A program made the translations under genes and the position numbers. The notes beneath the pieces are model-generated. The model did not search any database. It saw only the letters and a program-made list of their open reading frames with translations, and was not told where the DNA came from. DNA of 64,000 bases, taken from positions 1,020,858 through 1,084,857 of the forward strand of contig NZ_CAKLBP010000001.1 of NCBI RefSeq assembly GCF_920984665.1, in the 5' to 3' direction. Origin of the DNA: Pedobacter sp. Leaf170. Lineage in GTDB: Bacteria > Bacteroidota > Bacteroidia > Sphingobacteriales > Sphingobacteriaceae. Positions 55,301 to 62,843 of the stretch are shown piece after piece. How positions within the stretch are numbered: the stretch's first letter is position 1; every line of letters starts with the position of its first letter.

Positions 55301-55664
55301 CTGCGTAACCCAAGGCTTTTGCATCCCTCTTTACTCCTAAGGCTGTAACAACCACATCATTAAGTGAATTTGCATCTTCGGTAAGGGTTACGCTTAGCGT
55401 AGTTTGACTATTAATTGCAACTTCTGTTCTTTTGTAACCAACAGCTGTAAAAATTAACGTTTCGTTTGGCTGTGCTGCAATGGTAAAATTTCCGTTTGCA
55501 TCGGTTTGTGTTGCTCTCATTGTTCCTTTAACGGAAACGCTTGCTCCGGGAAAAGGCCCAGATGCATCTTTTACCGTACCGGTAATTTTATTTTGTGCAA
55601 AAGTTGTTATCGCCAGCATGGTAAATAACAATATACTCAAGCACTTGTAGTATATTCTGTTCAT
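52338..55664 (-). CDS. SusC/RagA-family TonB-dependent transporter (locus 2)
   Basis: Outer-membrane importer, 1108 residues. Signal peptide about 1-23 (LSILLFTMLAITTFAQ), carboxypeptidase-like domain about 24-110 (ITGTVKDASGPFPGASVSVK), plug about 115-235 (ALGYAVSTISSKELTQAG to GSEAVNGVVLITTKSG) and a long barrel ending FGFMLRAGF. It has no STN domain, unlike the locus 1 SusC, so it is not controlled through FecR. Its ROK-type regulator is encoded just upstream. Ligand inferred to be a fucose-containing glycan. Confidence 0.94.
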   Translation of the reverse strand: MNRIYYKCLSILLFTMLAITTFAQNKITGTVKDASGPFPGASVSVKGTMRATQTDANGNFTIAAQPNETLIFTAVGYKRTEVAINSQTTLSVTLTEDANSLNDVVVTALGVKRDAKALGYAVSTISSKELTQAGATNFAGAMYGKAPGVRISSAPGGATSGVNINIRGVNSITNKTQPLIVLDGVPIRDGEYANSDYWGDQRMRGNGLLDINNEDIESISILKGASAAALYGSEAVNGVVLITTKSGKGAKGFNVDFNANYTNDKVAYLPRYQNVRGPGIDPFYSNAGQAADGFVYQDLDGNGTKETRGVGAFSINFGPIFDGKPTLAWDGQMRPYDAQIDNYAKFFQTANNSNVNVAISNTTDNSNIRLSLTRQDNQAVSYGTKNEKNIVNLNTSFKLGKRFTTDLIVNYINQYTHNRPFLVDRMINNFTGMIGRFDNPEWYNARYKTSRGYKFVTGTNQSLTPAENIIYPGFKADVADYIWNVRENNENEFSDRVIGSLTNTWSITDDLKLRARVSSDITSQKTETSKPNEVPIAFNPNSGFFGLMNYNSKILYGDALLTYTKKITKDVGITAMGGYTATRETYNSVQRETNGGLSVENWFDLSASNNMATFNNGLNYRRTLVKDAFLGTLNASFRDYLFVEGTVRRDRTSTMNPNDNSFVYPSVNSGFVFSEAFKMPEAISYGKIRASWGIVGNYPSIYLANVAYSQNTLGTQGGSSSVLYTTIPTSYGNELIKPERKKELEFGLEMRFLKDRLRLDVSYYNAQINDQILPLTIPSSSGATSILANVGTLRNKGIEVALSGTPVRTASFSWNSTINFSNNKNVVEKLANGATELIHADYDGNAAQLKSIVGQPMGDIYVHPIAKDARGNDIVNSDGLYKLDANNMVKAGNSMPKMIGGFINSFAYKNFSMDVVMDFRYGGHVMPTGINWMISRGLLEESLNFMDEASGGLRYYRNAAGIGVQTTGAQGPNGEKVFTDGMLMGGVLENGQPNTNVISQSYYYWNTYNWGGPQYSSARYELYVIKNNYVKMREITLGYKIPVSLAKKIGAKNLQISAFGRNLFYLYRTIKDLDPEQLTSGSRWTQTITNAGSNPATRTFGFMLRAGF

Positions 55665-55746
55665 ATTGTTTAGTTTAAGTTTGTTTATTTAATTAGGAAT
55701 TTAAGGTTAGTTGTTTTTTGATTTATCCATACGCCTTGGTTTTAAG

Positions 55747-56937
55747 TTAATCGAATTGAGAATTCTCTATTATTAAGCTTGCAGCAGCAAAAAGCTCTGC
55801 CTCATCTGTTAGTGTCGATATTTTTATTTTTGTTTGTTCTGAAATACGAGGTATGCAGAACTCATTTATAGCTTGTTGTATAGGCGGAACTAACATTTTT
55901 CCTGCTTTCGCACCTCTACCGCTTAGCACTATGCACTCTGGATTTAAGATATGGATGAGCGTAGCCAACCCTTTACCCAATTGAAAACCTGCTTTGGAGA
56001 GAATAGAAATTGCTAAAGGATCTTGCGCATTAACTGCGTCCAGAAAATGCTCCCGTGGATGTTTACTTTTATCTTTAAACAACTCACGCATGCTCGAAAC
56101 TGTACCTTCAGCTAACGCTTTTTCGGCCTTTTCTGCCATAACGAGTAGAGATGTATCGACCTCCAGGCAGCCTTTTTTACCACACGAGCATAAATTTTTA
56201 CTATCTGATAATGGTATATGACTAAATTCGCCTGCATAGCCGCTACTTCCACGATAAAGCTGCCCGTTCAAAATCATTCCTAAACCTGTTCCCCAACCAA
56301 TATTAACAACCATTACGTTTTTCAGGCCTACCGCTTCACCAAAGTTTAGTTCAGCCAGCGCGATTAAACTCGAGTCGTTATCTATTTCCACCTGAAGCTT
56401 TATCTTCTTTCTTAAATAATCACGAATTGTTGTACCGCCCTTAATTGGCAAATAAGATGAATTCACACCAAGCTCTGCATTTACGAAGCCCGGCATACCT
56501 ATGCCCACTCCAATAATATCTTTTCTGTTGATATTTGAGCTTTGAATACTTTTATTAATAAAATTGACAAGCACATCAACATCACTGCTTTCATCAGACA
56601 TGTTGAAATCAAGATATTGCATAGGTATCACCATTTTTCGTGATAAATCATAAATCACCAATCTGGTAACTAATTGATCCATAGCAACAGCAACTGTAAA
56701 TTTTTGATTATTGGGATTTAGCAGATAAATGGAAGCTCGGCGGCCACCTGTAGAAGGCGCTAAACCTTGTTCTATAATAAAATTTTCATTTATTAAACCA
56801 TTAACAATAGAGGTAACCAATGGCAAACTTTTACTTGTAAGCTTACTCAAATCGGTTAATGACAATGCATTTTTATAATAAAGATATTTTATGATATCTG
56901 CACGTAAGCGCTGATTCTTCTCAATTATAACAGACAT
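55747..56937 (-). CDS. ROK-family transcriptional regulator (NagC/XylR-like)
   Basis: 396 residues: an N-terminal winged helix (LRADIIKYLYYKNALSLTDL, about 10-60) followed by a sugar-kinase-like ROK domain with DNDSSLIALAELNFGEA, VVNIGWGTGLGMILNG and the zinc motif CSCGKKGCLEVD. ECIVLSGRGAKAGKMLV closes the ligand domain. Such proteins repress sugar genes and release DNA on binding a sugar or sugar phosphate. It heads the locus 2 minus-strand unit, 82 bases before SusC. The effector is unknown. Confidence 0.92.
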   Translation of the reverse strand: MSVIIEKNQRLRADIIKYLYYKNALSLTDLSKLTSKSLPLVTSIVNGLINENFIIEQGLAPSTGGRRASIYLLNPNNQKFTVAVAMDQLVTRLVIYDLSRKMVIPMQYLDFNMSDESSDVDVLVNFINKSIQSSNINRKDIIGVGIGMPGFVNAELGVNSSYLPIKGGTTIRDYLRKKIKLQVEIDNDSSLIALAELNFGEAVGLKNVMVVNIGWGTGLGMILNGQLYRGSSGYAGEFSHIPLSDSKNLCSCGKKGCLEVDTSLLVMAEKAEKALAEGTVSSMRELFKDKSKHPREHFLDAVNAQDPLAISILSKAGFQLGKGLATLIHILNPECIVLSGRGAKAGKMLVPPIQQAINEFCIPRISEQTKIKISTLTDEAELFAAASLIIENSQFD

Positions 56938-57024
56938 TAGTTTGGTTTAGTTATAACAAACTTAATAAATAAATTTAAAACATTTAAAAACTTATTAATT
57001 TTTTTTAAAAGTTAGTTACCAAAC

Positions 57025-57058
57025 AAAAAAAGGCTTAAATCTCTTTAAGCCTTTTTTT
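57025..57058 (-). terminator. Intrinsic terminator after lepB
   Basis: A 15-bp stem, aaaaaaaggcttaaa (57025-57039) and tttaagccttttttt (57044-57058), with a 4-base loop. It closes the minus-strand parA-parB-DUF5683-dapB-lepB group; being symmetrical it would work in both directions. Confidence 0.85.
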
Positions 57059-57080
57059 GTTTGGATATGTGTGTTTAATT

Positions 57081-58274
57081 TTACTTAATACCTCGTAATA
57101 ATCTATTCCAACGGATTTTATTTAAGAAACTGCCTTCACTATCCCAACTCATCCAAATAAACAATGCTTTACCAACAACATGGTCTTCTGGCACAAATCC
57201 CCAATAACGAGAATCGGCAGAATTATGGCGGTTATCGCCCATCATCCAGTAATAATTCATTTTAAAAGTATAGCTTGTAGCAGGTTTATCATTAATGTAC
57301 CATACTCCGGCTTTTTCCTCCACTTTATTGCCTTCATAAGTTCTAATTGCTCGGTAATATAAAGGCATTGTGTTACTGTCTATATTAACCGTCCAACCCT
57401 TAGCAGGAATTTTTATCGGACCAAAGTTATCTCTGTTCCAAACACGTTTTGGGTCGTGAGGGAAAGTGCCTCCTGGCTCTACATCAGATGCAGTAGCGGC
57501 AAACATATTAACAGATTTTACAAAATCAAAGGCTCTAATTTTTTCGGCTAATTCTGGCGATAAATCTCCAACATAGGTATTATCACCAATCAGTTGCATA
57601 TCGCCGAGCTTTACTTTTAAATCATCAAACACACCATAATTAAATTCCATGGTTTTAAATTCGATTTTGTAAGGCATCATTCCGGTGTTTATTAAAGGCT
57701 CATCTTTACCGTTAATGTTTGCAATACCATTTTTCATGCTGATAACATCACCCGCAATACCGATACAGCGTTTAATAAAATTTTCGCGTTTATCTACCGG
57801 GCGACTAACAATTGTATATTGGCTATGAATCGCTTCGCGTCCACTTTGCCTAACCAAATCGTAATAACTTGGCACCTGGTTTTCTAAAGCAACCGTATCA
57901 CCTTCCGGGAAGTTAAATACCACAACATCATTTCTTTTTATATCTGATAAACCAGGTAAGCGATGATATTTCCACTGAACGCCATCCCAGTAGGCTTTTG
58001 TACCAGTAATTGGCATGGTATGATGTGCAAAAGGAAAGGCAACCGGTGTCATCGGGATACGAGCGCCATAGTTTACTTTACTTACAAAAAGAAAATCGCC
58101 TATTAATAATGAGCGCTCCATGGAACCAGACGGAATGGTATAAGCCTCAATAAAGAAAACCCTGATTATTGTTGCTGCAACAACGGCAAAAACAATGGCA
58201 TCAACCCATTCGCGGGTTTTAGTTTTTTTCTTTTTGGTGGCATCCTGTTTTTTTTGCCAGAATTTGTAATTCAT
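57081..58274 (-). CDS. lepB: Signal peptidase I
   Basis: Removes signal peptides from exported proteins at the inner membrane. 397 residues, longer than E. coli LepB (324). A basic N-terminus, one membrane helix (VDAIVFAVVAATIIRVFFIEA, about 24-44), catalytic Ser51 in YTIPSGSMERSLLIGDF, Lys168 in ENFIKRCIGIAGD, and MMGDNRHNSADSRYWGFV near 350. The stretch between them contains a large insertion (about 185-330), common in Bacteroidota enzymes. It is 69 bases after dapB. Confidence 0.95.
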   Translation of the reverse strand: MNYKFWQKKQDATKKKKTKTREWVDAIVFAVVAATIIRVFFIEAYTIPSGSMERSLLIGDFLFVSKVNYGARIPMTPVAFPFAHHTMPITGTKAYWDGVQWKYHRLPGLSDIKRNDVVVFNFPEGDTVALENQVPSYYDLVRQSGREAIHSQYTIVSRPVDKRENFIKRCIGIAGDVISMKNGIANINGKDEPLINTGMMPYKIEFKTMEFNYGVFDDLKVKLGDMQLIGDNTYVGDLSPELAEKIRAFDFVKSVNMFAATASDVEPGGTFPHDPKRVWNRDNFGPIKIPAKGWTVNIDSNTMPLYYRAIRTYEGNKVEEKAGVWYINDKPATSYTFKMNYYWMMGDNRHNSADSRYWGFVPEDHVVGKALFIWMSWDSEGSFLNKIRWNRLLRGIK

Positions 58275-58343
58275 ATATCTTGTTTAGTTGTTAACGATTT
58301 AAAATTAAAATCAGTTAACCGTTATCTGTTTATTAAAATCAGC

Positions 58344-59078
58344 CTACTCGAAAATATCAGTAATGCTGAAAAAACCTTTCTTGTCCTTTAACCATTCTGC
58401 CGCAACCACTGCACCTAATGCAAAACCTGCTCTACTGTGTGCCGTGTGCTTAATTTCTATATCATCAACCTCACTGCTGTAAATTACCGTATGCGTACCC
58501 GGTATATTTTCAATTCTATGCGATTCAATTAGCAACTGTTCTCCTTTCGGAAAAACCTCCACATTTGTTCCAACTACTTCGTTCAACCATTCAGATTTAC
58601 GCTCCAAGTTATCTACAATACCTTCTGCTAAAGTTATCGCTGTTCCGCTTGGTGCATCAAGCTTTTGAGTATGATGAATTTCTTCAACCTGAACTTCGTA
58701 GGCAGGATAATTATTCATCAACTTAGCCAAAGTTTGGTTTAATTTGAAGAATAAGTTAACGCCAATGCTGAAATTAGACCCATAAAGTAAAGTATTGTTA
58801 CTGCTATTACATTCATTTTTAACTTCCTGTAATTTACCGTACCAACCTGTAGTACCTACCACAACAGGAACATTGGCATCAAAACAAACATCAATGTTTT
58901 TCAGAACAGAATCTGGTGTACTAAAATCAATGGCAACATCTGCCGATTTTAAGTTTTGACGGGTTAAATCTTCCTGATTATCGATAGAAATTTTTAGAAC
59001 AATTTCATGACCACGTTCAAGCGCAAATTTCTCGATAATTTGTCCCATTTTGCCATATCCTAAAAGCGCAATTTTCAT
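58344..59078 (-). CDS. dapB: 4-hydroxy-tetrahydrodipicolinate reductase
   Basis: NAD(P)H-dependent reductase of lysine and diaminopimelate synthesis. 244 residues: Rossmann GYGKMGQIIEKFALERGHEI at the start, VPVVVGTTGWYG, and the catalytic/substrate motif EEIHHTQKLDAPSGTAITLA. FALGAVVAAEWLKDKKGFFS ends it. Family length is about 240-270. It lies between lepB and the DUF5683 gene on the same strand. Confidence 0.95.
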   Translation of the reverse strand: MKIALLGYGKMGQIIEKFALERGHEIVLKISIDNQEDLTRQNLKSADVAIDFSTPDSVLKNIDVCFDANVPVVVGTTGWYGKLQEVKNECNSSNNTLLYGSNFSIGVNLFFKLNQTLAKLMNNYPAYEVQVEEIHHTQKLDAPSGTAITLAEGIVDNLERKSEWLNEVVGTNVEVFPKGEQLLIESHRIENIPGTHTVIYSSEVDDIEIKHTAHSRAGFALGAVVAAEWLKDKKGFFSITDIFE

Positions 59079-59109
59079 CGGTTATTTATAAGTTTAGGTG
59101 ATTTATATA

Positions 59110-59844
59110 TTAAAATTTTATAGAAAGTTTTAAAGCAGGCGCATTATTAAAACCATACATGGCATTTGGATTATTTATCAAAGTTGGACTCACATTAAAT
59201 GAAAGCTTATCATCTACATCGAAAAAATTTAGTCTGGCCGCAACGTAAGCATCAATAATTTGAGCACCATAAAGTGCAAAATAAGAAAAGATAACAATTT
59301 GTCCGTTTCTTTTATAGATTGCCTGGGCATTTAAAACGTTGGTATCATCATATCTTGATAACTCCGTATTAAGGTCCCTCTTTAGTGCCGGATCGGTTTG
59401 AGCATTATTAAATGCTCTGTTTTGTGCCTCAGTTAAGAAAATTTTATAATTTTTACGACTTTCAATATATGATAAAGTTAATGCACCAAAACCACCGTAT
59501 ATCAACCCAACCTTACCCAAAGTGTAAGTTTTTTGCCAAAAATGACCTGTTTTTTCACCTTTTGCATTTAACTTATCTTTCAAAAGCTGGTTGTTATATA
59601 ACTGTCCCCATCCGGGAATCAACATCGATTTAAAAACAGCTTTTCTCCCGGCAACTTTTCCAGGATTTACATACTTAACCGTATCTGCTTTTTTGCGGAC
59701 GGTATCCATGGGTACAGCTTTAATGGGTGTAGCCTTTACAGTGTCAATTGGTTTTAATAAAGTATCCTGTACCTGAGCCGAAGCTAGATTTGAAAAGAAA
59801 ACACATACCAGAGATAACGTTATTACAATCCTGTTATTTAACAT
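59110..59844 (-). CDS. DUF5683 membrane protein
   Basis: From the ATG at 59844, 244 residues; the upstream TTG at 59850 is less likely. Signal peptide about 1-24 (ITLSLVCVFFSNLASAQ), then a Thr/Val/Lys-rich stretch and the DUF5683 core, SMLIPGWGQLYNNQLLKDK, with hydrophobic segments (LIYGGFGALTLSYIESR and VIFSYFALYGAQIIDAYVAA). The family has no known function; its PGWGQ-YN motif is shared with small membrane proteins. The start codon overlaps the parB stop by one base, so the two are coupled. Confidence 0.82.
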   Translation of the reverse strand: MLNNRIVITLSLVCVFFSNLASAQVQDTLLKPIDTVKATPIKAVPMDTVRKKADTVKYVNPGKVAGRKAVFKSMLIPGWGQLYNNQLLKDKLNAKGEKTGHFWQKTYTLGKVGLIYGGFGALTLSYIESRKNYKIFLTEAQNRAFNNAQTDPALKRDLNTELSRYDDTNVLNAQAIYKRNGQIVIFSYFALYGAQIIDAYVAARLNFFDVDDKLSFNVSPTLINNPNAMYGFNNAPALKLSIKF

Positions 59845-60752
59845 TACCAATCTAATAATTCTAAAATTCTGTTAAGGTCTTCATCACTTACAAAAGGAAT
59901 CTCGATGGCCCCTTTTCCATTCTGTGTAACCTTTAATTTTACACGAGTAGCAAATTTTGAAGCTAAATCATCTTGTAATTTTTGATATTGAAAAGAATTA
60001 CCTTTTTCTTTAGATTTTCCAGCAGTTTTTAGCGGTGCGTGCTGAAGGTTGCGAACCAACTCCTCAACTTTACGAACCGACAAACCTTTGTCTAAAATCT
60101 CCTGATGGATGAACAATTGTTTATCAACGCCATCAACATTAATTAATGCTCTTGCATGGCCCATTGTAATGCGTTGGTCGCGAATGGAAGCTTGTATTGC
60201 AGGCGGTAATTTTAGTAAACGTAAATAATTGGTAACCGTTGTACGGTTTTTCCCAACACGTTCGCCTAGTTGCTCTTGCTTTAAACCCACTTCATCAATC
60301 ATTCTCTGGAAACTTAAAGCAACCTCTATAGAATTTAAATTCTCTCTTTGAATGTTTTCGATAAGCGCCATTTCCAACATTTGTTGGTCGTTAGCGCTAC
60401 GAATATAAGCCGGAACCTGCGTTAAACCTGCTAATTTAGACGCTCTAAATCTTCGCTCACCAGAAATTAGCTGGTATTTATTTGCACCGATTTTTCTAAC
60501 CGTAATTGGCTGTATTAATCCCTGCACCTTAATCGAATCAGCAAGTTCGTTTAATGCAACCTGGTCAAATTCGGTACGTGGCTGGTAAGGGTTGGTTTCA
60601 ACCTCATTTAAACTTACATGGCTTATATTGCCAATCTGCTCCGTTTCACTAACCGCATTTACCTGCTGCTTAGGCGGATGTGCCGATTCGCTATCATCTA
60701 AAAGCGCACTTAATCCTCTGCCTAATCCTGTTTTTCGCTGAAAAGATGTCAT
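59844..60752 (-). CDS. parB: Chromosome partitioning protein ParB
   Basis: CTP-dependent DNA clamp that loads at parS for chromosome segregation. 302 residues: N-terminal ParB/Srx domain with VETNPYQPRTEFDQVALNEL and the CTP motif LISGERRFRASKLAGL, a helix-turn-helix (EQLGERVGKNRTTVTNYLRL) and a C-terminal dimer domain. GLGRGLSALLDD starts it. It follows parA by 3 bases. I found no clear parS site (TGTTnCACGTGnAACA-like) in the window by eye. Confidence 0.95.
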   Translation of the reverse strand: MTSFQRKTGLGRGLSALLDDSESAHPPKQQVNAVSETEQIGNISHVSLNEVETNPYQPRTEFDQVALNELADSIKVQGLIQPITVRKIGANKYQLISGERRFRASKLAGLTQVPAYIRSANDQQMLEMALIENIQRENLNSIEVALSFQRMIDEVGLKQEQLGERVGKNRTTVTNYLRLLKLPPAIQASIRDQRITMGHARALINVDGVDKQLFIHQEILDKGLSVRKVEELVRNLQHAPLKTAGKSKEKGNSFQYQKLQDDLASKFATRVKLKVTQNGKGAIEIPFVSDEDLNRILELLDW

Positions 60753-60755
60753 CTA

Positions 60756-61562
60756 TTATTTATAATTTTCCGTTCCTATATTTTCCTCTTCCTTTAACAA
60801 GCCGTTTTTCTTTACAATTTCGCGGGCAAGGTTAAGGTAATTTATTGCGCCTTTGCAATTTGCATCATGCATAATAACCGAAACACCATAACTAGGCGCT
60901 TCACTTAAGCGAGTATTACGCTGAATAATGGTTTCAAAAACCAATTCGTTAAAATGCGTTCTTACTTCTTCAACCACCTGGTTTGATAAACGCAAACGAA
61001 CGTCATACATGGTTAGCAAAATACCTTCAATCTCCAATTCAGGATTTAAACGGTTTTGCACAATTTTTATGGTGTTCAATAATTTGCCTAAACCTTCTAA
61101 TGCGAAATATTCGCATTGAACCGGAATAATAACAGAATCTGCAGCGGTTAAAGCGTTTATGGTAATTAAACCTAACGATGGTGAACAATCAATAATAATA
61201 AAATCATACTGATCTTTAATTTTCTCCAAAACCGCTTTCATTTTGTACTCGCGGTTGTTAAGGTTAATCATTTCAATTTCTGCACCAACTAAATCAATGT
61301 GTGCCGGTAATAAATCTAAATTTGGCGTATCTGTTTTCTGAATTGCCTGTGCAGGGTCGATATCATTTATAATACACTCATAAATACTGTCTTTTATATT
61401 TCGGGGATCAAAGCCGATACCTGAAGTTGAATTTGCCTGAGGATCAGCATCAACCAACAAGGTTTTATATTCTAATACGGCTAAACTTGCCGCCAGGTTA
61501 ATTGATGAAGTTGTTTTACCAACACCACCCTTCTGATTTGCTAATGCAATTATTTTGCTCAT
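60756..61562 (-). CDS. parA: Chromosome partitioning ATPase ParA (Soj)
   Basis: 268-residue MinD-type ATPase that works with ParB. Deviant Walker A KGGVGKTTSSINLAASLA at 11-28, LVDADPQANSTSGIG and the Walker B region FIIIDCSPSLGLITINA. No N-terminal helix-turn-helix, so chromosomal rather than plasmid type Ia. It is first in the minus-strand group parA-parB-DUF5683-dapB-lepB, an arrangement I would expect in Bacteroidota chromosomes. Confidence 0.95.
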   Translation of the reverse strand: MSKIIALANQKGGVGKTTSSINLAASLAVLEYKTLLVDADPQANSTSGIGFDPRNIKDSIYECIINDIDPAQAIQKTDTPNLDLLPAHIDLVGAEIEMINLNNREYKMKAVLEKIKDQYDFIIIDCSPSLGLITINALTAADSVIIPVQCEYFALEGLGKLLNTIKIVQNRLNPELEIEGILLTMYDVRLRLSNQVVEEVRTHFNELVFETIIQRNTRLSEAPSYGVSVIMHDANCKGAINYLNLAREIVKKNGLLKEEENIGTENYK

Positions 61563-61746
61563 CTATATGTCCGAAATTTACTTTACGCTTACGTTAGGGC
61601 TCTTTATTTAATGCCTTATAATCGGCAAAATGTTCTATTTTTGCTTTGTTTAAGCCCTTTTTGTCAATCAGCTAAGATACAAACTATATGGCAATTTTAG
61701 CAATTACAGTATTTGCGTTTTAAACATCTTATTAACAATTTACTTC

Positions 61747-62268
61747 ATGATAACAATAATAGCGGCAACCAACAGACCTAATAGCAATACGCTAAAAGTT
61801 GCCAAATATTACCAGTCTGAACTTTTAAAAAAAGGCTTGCAGGCTACAGTTTTTAGTTTGGAGCATTTGCCTGCCGATGTTTTAAATACCGACATGTACG
61901 GTAAAAGATCTAAAGCGTTTCAAGAGATTCAAGATTTGATTTACAATACAGAGAAATTCATATTCGTAATGCCTGAGTACAATGGTAGTTATCCTGGCGT
62001 ACTGAAGGTATTAATTGATGCCAGTAATTTCCCTGATAGTTTTTACGATAAAAAAGCTGCCTTGGTCGGTATTTCTTCAGGAAAATATGGCAACATTCGT
62101 GGTGTTGAGCATTTTACAGGTGTTTGCCATTACGTACATCTTAATGTTTTACCCTTGCGTTTACATATCCCAAACATTAAAAACGAGCTCGATTTGGAAG
62201 GCAAATTGATAAAAGAAGACACACTTAGTTTTATTGATGAGCAAATAGAAAAGTTCATCAAATTTTAA
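61747..62268 (+). CDS. NADPH-dependent FMN reductase family flavoprotein
   Basis: 173 residues, one flavodoxin-like domain. The FMN phosphate loop is AATNRPNSNTLKVAKYY near 6-22, and FVMPEYNGSYPGVLKVLID at about 74-92 is the characteristic PEYNGS motif. Such enzymes reduce FMN, quinones, azo compounds or chromate with NAD(P)H. The natural substrate is unknown. It is divergent from parA; a tatttttg box (61636-61643) about 100 bases upstream could be its promoter. Confidence 0.88.
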   Translation: MITIIAATNRPNSNTLKVAKYYQSELLKKGLQATVFSLEHLPADVLNTDMYGKRSKAFQEIQDLIYNTEKFIFVMPEYNGSYPGVLKVLIDASNFPDSFYDKKAALVGISSGKYGNIRGVEHFTGVCHYVHLNVLPLRLHIPNIKNELDLEGKLIKEDTLSFIDEQIEKFIKF

Positions 62269-62310
62269 CCTTTATTCAAACCTTCTATCAATCAAAATTC
62301 AATCATTAAT

Positions 62311-62416
62311 TTGAAAAGCAAAACCTGCATTTCATTTTATTGTTAGTCCCGTTTTGCGCTTGTACGCCTCGCTTCGTCATGCTTCCTCGCTGCAGGGTAC
62401 CGCTGCAACCGGGTTT
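62311..62416 (-). repeat. Dispersed modular repeat, copy D (inverted)
   Basis: Read on the minus strand it starts aaacccggttgcagcggtac and ends gaaatgcaggttttgctttt, matching the ends of copies A-C. The middle differs (gaggaagcatgacgaagcga). It occupies the start of the gene-free stretch 62269-62843. Confidence 0.7.
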
Positions 62417-62469
62417 AAGTACTTAATTCTTTGCATAAAACTGAAAAACTCAACGGTTTCGGTCGGTGT

Positions 62470-62590
62470 AGACACAAACCGAGGAATTATTGCAAATTTA
62501 TTATTCATTCTGCCATTGCCTGTGTCTCCACAGACAATTATTTTTACCCTATTAATGTTTCGTTTTGTGGAGACACAAACCGAGGGACTA
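62470..62590. repeat. Direct and inverted gacacaaaccgagg repeat
   Basis: agacacaaaccgagg occurs at 62470-62484 and again at 62571-62585. Between them tgtgtctcca (62521-62530) is the reverse complement of tggagacaca (62568-62577). The layout is like a small non-coding inverted-repeat element of about 120 bases. No gene. Confidence 0.6.
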
Positions 62591-62648
62591 GATTTATACC
62601 ATACTAATCTGTCGAATCTGGCTTTTGAAACACAGTTTTAGGTTAAAT

Positions 62649-62740
62649 AAACCCGGTAGAAGCGAGCATCCCGTATTTCTCGGGATAAAGCGTATAACGG
62701 GACTTGCGAAACCGATACACACCGAAGCTTGCTTTTCAAA
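62649..62740 (+). repeat. Dispersed modular repeat, copy E
   Basis: aaacccggtagaagcgagca at the start, inner hairpin catcccgtatttctcgggat, then cgtataacgggactt and cttgcttttcaaa. It is a diverged member of the family and ends about 100 bases from the DUF2891 stop. A half palindrome with tccttcgacaagctcagga lies at 62802-62820. Confidence 0.6.
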
Positions 62741-62843
62741 AAAAATCTCGGCTAAACGAACACCATCTAAAAACAGATTTTTTTTAATAATATCCAACAA
62801 ATCCTTCGACAAGCTCAGGAAGACACGACTCAAGTATTGTCGG

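Noticed and set aside
59844..61562. parS site near parAB
   Set aside because: No TGTTnCACGTGnAACA-like 16-mer was seen on either strand by eye; a computed search of the full chromosome would settle it.
62354..62641. 95-codon + strand frame downstream of the FMN reductase
   Set aside because: It runs through two repeat elements and shows no protein-like pattern.
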